A stretch of DNA of 47,623 bases from Gluconobacter cerinus. GTDB lineage: Bacteria; Pseudomonadota; Alphaproteobacteria; Acetobacterales; Acetobacteraceae. The stretch spans positions 1 through 47,623 of the forward strand of contig NZ_BEWM01000009.1 in NCBI RefSeq assembly GCF_002723935.1, given 5' to 3'. Positions 16,059 to 22,029 of this stretch are shown here, piece by piece (the stretch's first letter is position 1; every line of letters begins with the position of its first letter). The position numbers and the translations under genes are program-made. Below the pieces are notes generated by a model. The model was not told where the DNA came from. It saw only the letters and a program-made list of their open reading frames with translations, and did no database searches.

Positions 16059-16481
16059 ATGGCTGAAAGTGAGGGCATGGGAGCGTTAGCAGGCTATATG
16101 CTTGGTCGCGCTTCGGTACAGCAGGACCAGTTCATAGAGAGCTGGTCTTCCCGACTGCGCAGACGGTCCGGTCCAACTTTTGAGCAGCTTACTCACGAGC
16201 TGCTCGCCCAAAGAGATACCCTGAATAGCATGGTAGCTAATTTGCGCGAGAAGCTGGAGCACTCATCTCGAAGAGAAGGTGCTTTAGTTGCCGAGCTGTC
16301 ACAAGCGCGCTACGACTACGAGCGTCAGCAAGCGCTAACAAAGCAGTGGCAGGATTTTGGCGATAAGTCGGAGGCTAACTACGACGAGCTGAAGGCTTGG
16401 GCGGAAAAGGCCGAGGTTTCACTCAAACAGTATCGCGCCCTCTACGGCCCTCTTCCAGACGCTCCAAAAAGCAGCTCTTAG
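16059..16481 (+). CDS. Small coiled-coil protein, unknown
   Basis: 140 residues from ATG 16059, preceded by GAAGG; a TTG five codons earlier is possible but overlaps the dotA stop. Residues about 40-125 are a charged coiled coil (around LTHELLAQRDTLNSMVANLR and ARYDYERQQALTKQWQ). A short hydrophobic or Gly/Ala patch is at the N-terminus (GMGALAGYMLGRASV). It is probably the last gene of the operon begun at 10043. The sequence after it carries the next motif copy at its very stop codon. Function not recognised. Confidence 0.6.
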   Translation: MAESEGMGALAGYMLGRASVQQDQFIESWSSRLRRRSGPTFEQLTHELLAQRDTLNSMVANLREKLEHSSRREGALVAELSQARYDYERQQALTKQWQDFGDKSEANYDELKAWAEKAEVSLKQYRALYGPLPDAPKSSS

Positions 16482-16526
16482 TCGCATCTCACCCCGATAG
16501 GGTCTCCTTAATTCTTCAGGAGACCC
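16480..16526 (+). promoter_or_regulatory. Leader of the DsbC/G-like gene: AGTCGCATCTC motif and SD-sequestering hairpin
   Basis: The motif variant AGTCGCATCTC spans 16480-16490, overlapping the preceding stop codon. A perfect 9-bp stem (GGGTCTCCT 16500-16508, AGGAGACCC 16518-16526, 9-nt loop) holds the AGGAG site 4-8 nt before the ATG at 16530. Confidence 0.65.
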
Positions 16527-16529
16527 TTC

Positions 16530-17543
16530 ATGCGTTCTCGTACTTCTCTTTATCTCGCCGGATCGCTGTTCCTGGCAGCACCGGCAATGGCGCAGACCCA
16601 ATGCGCCGTTCCTTCCTCGCCTGCCCAAACATCAGCACCTCCAAAAACCGCTCCGCTCGGGCCTCAGCCGACTGACGCGATCCAGCGACTGGTACAGGCA
16701 GGCAGCGAGATTCTATGGGCAGAGCCGCAGCACGGACTACAGACAGGTGTTGCTCATGGCGATAACCAGCTTCTGGTATTCTTCACGCCTGAAAATCACA
16801 GCTTCATTATTGGCGGGACGCTCATTCCCGTTCCCTATGACCGCCTTCACGAGCTGATGGGCAAACGGGCGACGGATCTTGAGGTCTGGCGCGGAACCAA
16901 AGGCATGTTTGTGCGCAATGGCGACCGCTTCCAAGTAGTTTATGCGACGCCAGACGGTCAGGCCGCGATCGCCGGCACGGTGTGGGACACCGCAGGCAAA
17001 AACATCACAAGACAGCAGATCCGCTACATTCCAGGGGCCGTTCCCACGGTTCGGATCGACGTCCCGGGAGGCGGAAAGGCCTCGGCCGGGTCGTTGTCCG
17101 AGCAGATCTATGCTGGTGTGATCGGCCAGAAGGGCGCGCCGGAAGTGGTCATGTTCATTGATCCGCGCTGCACGTTCTCGATCCGGGCCATGCAGCTCCT
17201 TCAGCCCGCCGTTGATAGCGGCAAGCTGCGTCTAAGGGTCGTGCCGCTTTCGCTCCTGGATTATGAGGATGGAGGCGCAAGTACCCGTTACGCTAAGGCC
17301 ATGACCTCGCTGCCTGAGGATGCAAGTATGGTTCAGGCCTGGACGTCTGGAGGCCTTTCGACTGCTCTGGATCAGCCTTCTGCCGAAGCACAGTCACGAC
17401 TTAACGCGAACATGGCCGCCGCGAAGGCGGTATCGCTAACAGGCACTCCGACCTTCTTCTGGAAGCACCATGACGGATCTCTGGGACGTCTCGATGGCGT
17501 GCCGCCCGATCTGAACAAGTTCCTTGCGGACGTCAGCCAGTGA
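16530..17543 (+). CDS. DsbC/DsbG-like periplasmic thioredoxin-fold protein with CxxS active site
   Basis: 337 residues. Signal peptide MRSRTSLYLAGSLFLAAPAM followed by AQ. An N-terminal dimerisation-like domain is followed by a thioredoxin fold: MFIDPRCTFSIRAMQLLQP (near residue 210) and the cis-proline loop TGTPTFFW (near residue 305). DsbC/G proteins normally have CPYC or similar; here the site is CTFS, so the resolving cysteine is replaced by serine. A monothiol enzyme could isomerise disulfides or act as a chaperone but could not be a standard dithiol oxidase. IncI and F plasmids carry a comparable gene (trbB). The stop overlaps the next gene's GTG. Confidence 0.8.
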   Translation: MRSRTSLYLAGSLFLAAPAMAQTQCAVPSSPAQTSAPPKTAPLGPQPTDAIQRLVQAGSEILWAEPQHGLQTGVAHGDNQLLVFFTPENHSFIIGGTLIPVPYDRLHELMGKRATDLEVWRGTKGMFVRNGDRFQVVYATPDGQAAIAGTVWDTAGKNITRQQIRYIPGAVPTVRIDVPGGGKASAGSLSEQIYAGVIGQKGAPEVVMFIDPRCTFSIRAMQLLQPAVDSGKLRLRVVPLSLLDYEDGGASTRYAKAMTSLPEDASMVQAWTSGGLSTALDQPSAEAQSRLNANMAAAKAVSLTGTPTFFWKHHDGSLGRLDGVPPDLNKFLADVSQ

Positions 17544-18067
17544 GCGGGGCGAGCGAAAAGAAGGGAGTCCTGGCTAAAACAGGCCGGGCCGCCCGGTTTG
17601 TTGTGGGCTCTCCATCTGTCGCAGTCGGGGCCACGAGTATCCGTGACGGATACAGTCTGCTTCGGACGCTCTGGGGCATCGTCCGGAGAAAGCCTGAGGC
17701 GGAGGACGGGTTTCAGGTGGATGAGTCGGGTCGCATCGACCTGGTTGCGACGGCAGAAGTGTATGATGTCAGTCCGGCCGCAGTCGAGATCTATCTCCAG
17801 AATCAGCAGGCCAAGACGTATCAGCGCGCCTGGGCCGCCGCCCTCATCGGGGCTATTCTGCTCGCAGCTTGGATCATCGTAGGCCTCAGCGGCTTGTGGC
17901 ATAGCCAGACTCTCGTGACAGCGATCGAGATGATGCCGTTCTGGTTCGCTCTGGGGCTTTATATTCTGCAGAATGGCTGGCTGAACTGGCAATTTCGCCA
18001 GCGGCGAAAGGTCGGGATGTTGGCCTATATCAGAGAGGCCGACACCCTTTTCCCTCGACGTCCCTGA
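17540..18067 (+). CDS. IcmV/TraX-like inner-membrane protein (tentative)
   Basis: 175 residues from GTG 17540, overlapping the preceding stop (GTGA). A basic N-terminus is followed by a cytoplasmic domain and two adjacent membrane helices (WAAALIGAILLAAWIIVGLS and TAIEMMPFWFALGLYILQ), then a basic tail (WQFRQRRKVGMLAYIREAD). IcmV in Legionella is a 151-residue, two-helix protein next to dotA; topology, size and the C-terminal basic pattern agree. R64 traX is the positional counterpart. It ends at a likely terminator. Confidence 0.55.
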   Translation: MSGASEKKGVLAKTGRAARFVVGSPSVAVGATSIRDGYSLLRTLWGIVRRKPEAEDGFQVDESGRIDLVATAEVYDVSPAAVEIYLQNQQAKTYQRAWAAALIGAILLAAWIIVGLSGLWHSQTLVTAIEMMPFWFALGLYILQNGWLNWQFRQRRKVGMLAYIREADTLFPRRP

Positions 18068-18073
18068 AACAGG

Positions 18074-18102
18074 AAGCGGCCCAGACGGACCGCTTTTCTT
18101 TT
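18074..18102 (+). terminator. Rho-independent terminator after the IcmV-like gene
   Basis: Arms AAGCGG (18074-18079) and CCGCTT (18090-18095), extendable by CC/GG pairing in the loop, followed by TTCTTTT. It lies between two convergent genes and may work in both directions. Confidence 0.6.
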
Positions 18103-18400
18103 AGAAGGTTCCAGGGGGATGCGTGGAGTTATTGTTGGGGCCACCAACGGCCCAGCCCGCGTGCTCATAGTCTTCACGGTCCCCCGAGTTACGGGGATCT
18201 TCGATTTTTACGATGTGGCCCTGCCGGTCGTAGACAGGCGGTGCCCAGACGGCTCTTGACGACCCGTAGGCCGCGCCCGGCTCATAGCGAGCATGTTTGA
18301 GCGGAGGCGGCTTGGGGCCATGGCCGTGATCGGCCGTGACGTTGCCTGAGCAGGCGGTCAGGACAAGCAGTCCTGTAACCGATAAAAGACGCACAATCAT
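18101..18400 (-). CDS. Small lipoprotein, unknown
   Basis: 99 residues. The N-terminus MIVRLLSVTGLLVLTACSGN has a lipobox (LTAC) with the lipidated Cys at residue 17. The mature part is rich in Pro, Gly, His and Asn. Its role may be in mating-pair formation, entry exclusion or envelope adaptation; none can be proven. Convergent with the transfer operon. AGGAG 8 nt upstream of the ATG lies inside a perfect hairpin. Confidence 0.65.
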   Translation of the reverse strand: MIVRLLSVTGLLVLTACSGNVTADHGHGPKPPPLKHARYEPGAAYGSSRAVWAPPVYDRQGHIVKIEDPRNSGDREDYEHAGWAVGGPNNNSTHPPGTF

Positions 18401-18405
18401 ATCTA

Positions 18406-18450
18406 GATCTCCTGAATGGAGATCATAGAATTGCGCCGGCTTCTGCGACT
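18406..18450 (-). promoter_or_regulatory. Leader of the lipoprotein gene: AGTCGCAGAA motif and SD-sequestering hairpin
   Basis: Minus strand. AGTCGCAGAA spans 18450-18441. A perfect 7-bp stem, GATCTCC (18424-18418) and GGAGATC (18412-18406) with a 5-nt loop, contains the ribosome site; the ATG follows 5 nt later at 18400. Confidence 0.65.
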
Positions 18451-18468
18451 TAACGAAAAACCTTTCGC

Positions 18469-18795
18469 TTAGTCAGGCAGGGAACCAACGTCTTCCTCTT
18501 CGATGCACAAACCTGCTTCGAGAATAGCAAGACAGTTTAGGCACTCGCGTTTCAATTTTTCGCTCTCAGCATTCTCGAATGAAAGCGACGTAACTTGGAC
18601 TGAAAGTCTACGAGCATTGGAAAAGCATTGATAAATCTTCTGAATGTCAGAAGCCGCAATGGCGAAGGAGCAGGAGAGCTCTTTTGACTGTTCTTTGATC
18701 AGCATTAAGCAACTATGGAAGTCTTTCAGTATTTCTCGTGAGTTATAATCACGAAAACTTGTAGGAGTATTGGCTGAAGGAACTGTCGAACCCAT
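18469..18795 (-). CDS. Hypothetical small protein
   Basis: 108 residues, not recognised. Mostly helical and with several cysteines (SCLML, LSCSF, YQCFS, RECLNC, GLCIEE); acidic C-terminus. No membrane segment or signal peptide. AT-richer than the conjugation genes. AAGGTG precedes the ATG, and a degenerate motif copy (AGTCGCAAA) ends 8 nt before it, an unusually short spacing. Confidence 0.5.
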   Translation of the reverse strand: MGSTVPSANTPTSFRDYNSREILKDFHSCLMLIKEQSKELSCSFAIAASDIQKIYQCFSNARRLSVQVTSLSFENAESEKLKRECLNCLAILEAGLCIEEEDVGSLPD

Positions 18796-18803
18796 CTTGC
18801 ACC

Positions 18804-18812
18804 TTTGCGACT
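18804..18812 (-). promoter_or_regulatory. AGTCGCAAA motif copy before the 18795 gene
   Basis: Minus-strand AGTCGCAAA overlaps the AAGG ribosome site region of the hypothetical gene. Weakest match of the series, with no hairpin between it and the start. Confidence 0.35.
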
Positions 18813-19017
18813 ACAGAACGCTCCGAGAGATAGAGGCAAAACCGGCATACATTATCAAGTTTAACTTTGCCTTTATCTTATCTCTTGTTTGCTCGTAGCA
18901 CGGGCCTGCGCAAAGAAAAAAGGTTTCATTAACGAATTGTGAAAAAAAATTACTAAAGGCCGCTTTTGTTCTCATCGGCAGCTTGCGAGTGTGGAACGGA
19001 GTCATGTTACAGATGAA

Positions 19018-19362
19018 AGTCGCAGATCCCTGTGGCGATCTCTGAGCGGCCGAGAGACTCTGAAAAGGGCCTTTCTTTCTCGCTACAGGAGAAGCATAAA
19101 GGCAAATCGCCTATTTGGGCTTGAAGAAGGAATTGTTTGAGTGAGTTAGCCAGAGCCCAGATACGTTTAAGGCCCCGCTTTCACGAGGCCCTAGAACGTA
19201 GTCCCATCGGTCACCAAACCGATTGAACTGGATTGAAAATTTCAGTGCTGATTTTTCAATCCTACATTTCAGCTTCGAATGCAAGAGTTTCTTGCAAACG
19301 GGAGGGGCTTGTTTGAAGGGTTGGAGAGCAGGGCTTCGGAAATCCCGAAATCCTGAGAAGTT
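19018..19362 (+). promoter_or_regulatory. repC leader: AGTCGCAGATC motif and several inverted repeats (candidate copy-control region)
   Basis: AGTCGCAGATC at 19018-19028. Downstream are GAGAG-type stem-loops near 19040-19060, a GGCC...GGCC hairpin near 19170-19190, a perfect GGATTGAAAA/TTTTCAATCC inverted repeat (19230-19262) and a GCAAGA-GTT-TCTTGC hairpin (19281-19295), then repC at 19367. In repABC plasmids an antisense RNA upstream of repC controls copy number; this leader could hold its counterpart. An AGGAG near 19090 is followed by AUA rather than AUG. Confidence 0.45.
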
Positions 19363-19366
19363 TTCC

Positions 19367-20611
19367 ATGACCTATTCTCTTTCGCATGACCCCCGTCAGG
19401 CCGGGGTGAGACGCATTACCCCGGCCATGATCCTCGCGGAGATGCAGTGCGAAGCTCTCCCGCGAAGTGGTGCCAGCAAGGCGCAGATTCTCAGTGCGTT
19501 GCACACAGAGCCTCGTGCGCTTGGCCTTCAGCCGCGCCAGTCCGATCTGCTTGGCTTTCTAATCAGCCGCACGAAGCCGGTGGACTGGGAGGACGACAAC
19601 CTCACAATCTGCGCCGTGCGCAATCGTGACATCTGCGAGCGGTTCGGCATCGAGAGGTCCACGGTCAAACGCTGGTTACGCGGCCTCAGCGAGTTAGGCT
19701 GGATCATCATGCGCGATAGTCCGAATCAACAGCGCTGGTTGAGACGTGACGGCCGCAATGGGGCCATCCTTGAGGGATACGGGTTCGATCTGTCGCCGCT
19801 GTCTCGGCGCTACGACGAAATGCTCCAACGCGTTGAGGCCTTCAGAGAGCGGGAGCGCGAAGGAAAGCGCCTGCACAAGCGCGCCATGATCCTGAGCCGC
19901 CGCATCACGGCCCTTTCCGCCACGGCCCTTGAGACGGTCGGGGATAAGGCAGAGGTCATGAGCATCCAGCAGAACGGGCATCAGCTCCTGGCGCTGCGTG
20001 GCAATGACCACGATGTGGACATCCTGTCGCCATTGGTTGAGCAGATGGAGGGATTGGTCGAGCGTCTGGAGGCCCTGATCGCAGGCGTTGACCCTGTGGA
20101 AATGGACCCCATGGGGCGCACTGATGGACCCCATAATACTGATACAAACCCAAATACGATAACTAAAGTTACTGTAAGCGGAGCCGGCTGCGCCGGCGTT
20201 GGCATAGACGAAGGAGTAGTTGGGTCTGACAGTGCCTCCCCTGCCAAGGCCTCGCCGCTTCGGGGCTTCAAGGCCGGACCGAACTTCCTCCTTCAGCTCG
20301 TCCCGGATCTGCGCGATCTCTGCACCAGCAGCCGTCCCCATGAGGCCGAACTGATCGAGGCCGTGGAGATGCTCACTGGCTCTCTGGGGATTTCGTCTCA
20401 TGCCTGGCGTCAGGCTTGCAGTGTGATGGGCCGATATGAGGCGGCTGTCGCGGTGTGCGTCATTTCCGCCAAGGCGCGAAAGGGCAAGGTCAGGTCGGCC
20501 GGTGGGCTGCTACGGGCCATGATCGAGCGCCACCTCGACGGTACGTTGGCTCTGGACCGGACCCTCTATGGCCTGGCGTCAGATCTTTCGGCCGACCGCA
20601 CCTACCATTGA
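19367..20611 (+). CDS. repC: RepC-family plasmid replication initiator
   Basis: 414 residues from ATG 19367 (GAGAAG 6 nt upstream, first start with the family-typical length). The N-terminal winged-helix part contains ICAVRNRDICERFGIERSTV and KRWLRGLSELGWIIMRDSPN (family-typical pattern of strand-recognition helices), followed by GYGFDLSPLSRR. A helical middle, a variable linker (about residues 250-300) and a conserved C-terminal domain (GISSHAWRQACSVMGRYEAA, VRSAGGLLRAMIERH) follow. RepC is the initiator of alphaproteobacterial repABC plasmids. Here repA and repB are not adjacent; the only partition genes in view are of another type at 46.4-47.4 kb. Confidence 0.87.
   Translation: MTYSLSHDPRQAGVRRITPAMILAEMQCEALPRSGASKAQILSALHTEPRALGLQPRQSDLLGFLISRTKPVDWEDDNLTICAVRNRDICERFGIERSTVKRWLRGLSELGWIIMRDSPNQQRWLRRDGRNGAILEGYGFDLSPLSRRYDEMLQRVEAFREREREGKRLHKRAMILSRRITALSATALETVGDKAEVMSIQQNGHQLLALRGNDHDVDILSPLVEQMEGLVERLEALIAGVDPVEMDPMGRTDGPHNTDTNPNTITKVTVSGAGCAGVGIDEGVVGSDSASPAKASPLRGFKAGPNFLLQLVPDLRDLCTSSRPHEAELIEAVEMLTGSLGISSHAWRQACSVMGRYEAAVAVCVISAKARKGKVRSAGGLLRAMIERHLDGTLALDRTLYGLASDLSADRTYH
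20126..20197. other. Putative origin of replication inside repC
   Basis: An AT-rich stretch (about 20130-20176) in an otherwise GC-rich gene is followed by a perfect GCCGGC-TGC-GCCGGC hairpin (20183-20197). In RepC replicons the origin is known to lie in an AT-rich segment within repC; this position fits that rule. Confidence 0.5.
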
Positions 20612-20617
20612 GGTGTC

Positions 20618-20638
20618 AGTCGCAGATGGGATCTGCAG
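20618..20638 (+). promoter_or_regulatory. Leader of the GapR-like gene: AGTCGCAGATG motif
   Basis: AGTCGCAGATG at 20618-20628. The motif itself forms a small hairpin, GCAGAT-GGG-ATCTGC (20622-20636). The ribosome site AAAGGAG is outside it; the gene starts at 20664. Confidence 0.5.
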
Positions 20639-20663
20639 AATGGGCGAGTGAAAGGAGAATTGT

Positions 20664-20948
20664 ATGTTGGCACATGAGGAACAGGACGTAGCACCTGCCG
20701 AGACAGCAGCTCAGACCGGAGGAATTGCGGCCGATCGTCTCAGATCCATTATCGAGCGTGTCGAGCGACTGGAAGAAGAGCGAAAGGCACTGGCTGGCGA
20801 CATCAAAGACATCTTCAGCGAGGCCAAGTCGGCTGGCTTCGACGTCAAGATCATCAAACAGATCCTGAAACTTCGGAAAATGGAGCCCGCCCAGGTCGAG
20901 GAGCAGGAGACCCTTCTGGACATCTATCGCCGTGCTCTGGGAATGTGA
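20664..20948 (+). CDS. GapR-like (DUF2312) nucleoid-associated protein
   Basis: 94 residues. From residue 22 the sequence DRLRSIIERVERLEEERKAL continues through DIKDIFSEAKSAGFDVKIIK and QILKLRKM to the end, the hallmark of DUF2312/GapR. GapR of Caulobacter is a small coiled-coil protein that clamps overtwisted AT-rich DNA ahead of replication and transcription. A plasmid copy directly after repC suggests a role in plasmid replication, segregation or silencing. AAAGGAG lies 7 nt upstream. The N-terminal 20 residues are variable. Confidence 0.85.
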   Translation: MLAHEEQDVAPAETAAQTGGIAADRLRSIIERVERLEEERKALAGDIKDIFSEAKSAGFDVKIIKQILKLRKMEPAQVEEQETLLDIYRRALGM

Positions 20949-20954
20949 ATCAAT

Positions 20955-20977
20955 GGTGTGTCCATTGCGGACACACC
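20955..20977 (+). promoter_or_regulatory. Perfect hairpin before the small membrane protein
   Basis: GGTGTGTCC (20955-20963), 5-nt loop, GGACACACC (20969-20977). It overlaps the first codons of the long frame and precedes an AGGAG at 20982-20986, so it is probably leader rather than coding. Confidence 0.5.
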
Positions 20978-21209
20978 CTTTAGGAGAGAGCGAATTTCTA
21001 CGCCAACAGTTGCGGCCTTATCCTACCGTGTGGCCATGGTGTCCGGAGCCGTTGGAATCAGCCTGATTCTCGCGGGATATGCGCGGCTAAAATATCTTCG
21101 GTCTCACCCAACCTCACCTGGACTGTCGGCCGCGACGACCGAGCGGCTTCTTCTGATCGTATTCTGCGGGGCGATCCTGAATATTGCCGTCGGTTTTCTC
21201 GTTCTCTGA
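20958..21209 (+). CDS. Small two-helix membrane protein, uncertain start
   Basis: The frame from GTG 20958 encodes 83 residues with two membrane helices (VAMVSGAVGISLILAGYA and LLLIVFCGAILNIAVGFLVL). The GTG has no ribosome site and lies in a hairpin arm. A better-placed AGGAG (20982-20986) points to an ATT codon at 20994 in frame, which would be a rare AUU start giving 71 residues; an ATG at 21039 would give about 57. It follows the GapR-like gene by 9 bp. Its 3' end overlaps the convergent resolvase gene by 96 bp. Function unknown. Confidence 0.45.
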   Translation: MSIADTPFRRERISTPTVAALSYRVAMVSGAVGISLILAGYARLKYLRSHPTSPGLSAATTERLLLIVFCGAILNIAVGFLVL

Positions 21210-21782
21210 AGGCGGTTGCCATCCAATCCGTTCCAGAGTGTTCAACAGGGTGGTGCGAGGAATCTGGAAGCTGCGGGCGACGGACATTTTGCTCGCTCCC
21301 TTCTTCAGGGCTTCAAGGGCCATTTCCAGCTTTTCCTGATTTATCGCAGGCGGCCTTCCTCCCTTACGGCCTCGACGTTTCGCAGCGGCAAGCCCTGCCA
21401 TGACCCGTTCATGAATCAGAGCCCGCTCGTATTGCGCTAGGGCGCCGAAGAGCGAGAACATCAGTTCACCATGTGGCGTCGTGGTGTCCATTTGCTCTGT
21501 CAACGACCGAAAGGAGACAGATTTCTCCTTGAGACCCGCGATGATTGACAGGAGATGCGGAAGAGATCGGCCCAGGCGATCCAGCTTCCAGACCACGAGA
21601 ACGTCTCCACTCTTTATATAAGAGAGACATTCTTTCAGACCCGGTCTGTCGTCGCGTGTTCCCGAGGCCTTGTCCTGGAAGATATTCCGTTCGTCCACCC
21701 CCGCCGCGAGAAGGGCGTCGCGCTGGAGGTCGACAGACTGACGCTCATCGAGCGAAGAAACACGCATGTAACCGATCAGCAT
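21114..21782 (-). CDS. Serine recombinase (resolvase/invertase family)
   Basis: 222 residues from ATG 21782 (start at the family-typical MLIGYMRVSS; an upstream in-frame ATG at 21815 is possible). Catalytic Ser is in YMRVSSLDERQ; the conserved Arg motif is KLDRLGRSLPHL; a C-terminal HTH domain follows (KKGASKMSVARSFQIPRTTL). The C-terminal extension is charged. It resembles Tn3-type TnpR or Hin-like invertases. No partner transposase of Tn3 type is seen. It marks the edge between plasmid backbone and accessory DNA. Confidence 0.88.
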   Translation of the reverse strand: MLIGYMRVSSLDERQSVDLQRDALLAAGVDERNIFQDKASGTRDDRPGLKECLSYIKSGDVLVVWKLDRLGRSLPHLLSIIAGLKEKSVSFRSLTEQMDTTTPHGELMFSLFGALAQYERALIHERVMAGLAAAKRRGRKGGRPPAINQEKLEMALEALKKGASKMSVARSFQIPRTTLLNTLERIGWQPPSENEKTDGNIQDRPAEYDQKKPLGRRGRQSR

Positions 21783-21912
21783 GTCGGAAAACCCCGTTTT
21801 TTGTGTTTTGGTCACTTACACCAAAGCGACGGGGTTTGTCGTCAGTTTTCACTTCATTTTAGGCTAGGAGGCCTCATGAGCGTGATCCGAAACGTAGGTC
21901 ATGTCGGAAAAC
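21780..21912. repeat. Two copies of CATGTCGGAAAAC upstream of the resolvase
   Basis: Direct 13-bp repeats at 21780-21792 (over the start codon) and 21900-21912. Their position just upstream of a resolvase gene suggests res-site half-sites or an operator. Confidence 0.45.
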
Positions 21913-22029
21913 AGATGATTCCCGACAGGGGGGAATGCCAGTCTGGCGCGCTCGCATGTTTGTAGATGTTCACGCTAAATGGCCGGTTTTTGATCACGGT
22001 ATATGGCCACCTACAGGCAGCAATGGGGG

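Noticed and set aside
18811-19005. 64-codon minus-strand frame next to the hypothetical gene at 18795
   Set aside because: No ribosome site, no family likeness, and the adjacent motif copy points the other way, toward repC.
19111-19368. 85-codon minus-strand frame in the repC leader
   Set aside because: It lies over the inverted repeats, lacks an SD and has no recognisable domain; an antisense RNA is more plausible than a protein.
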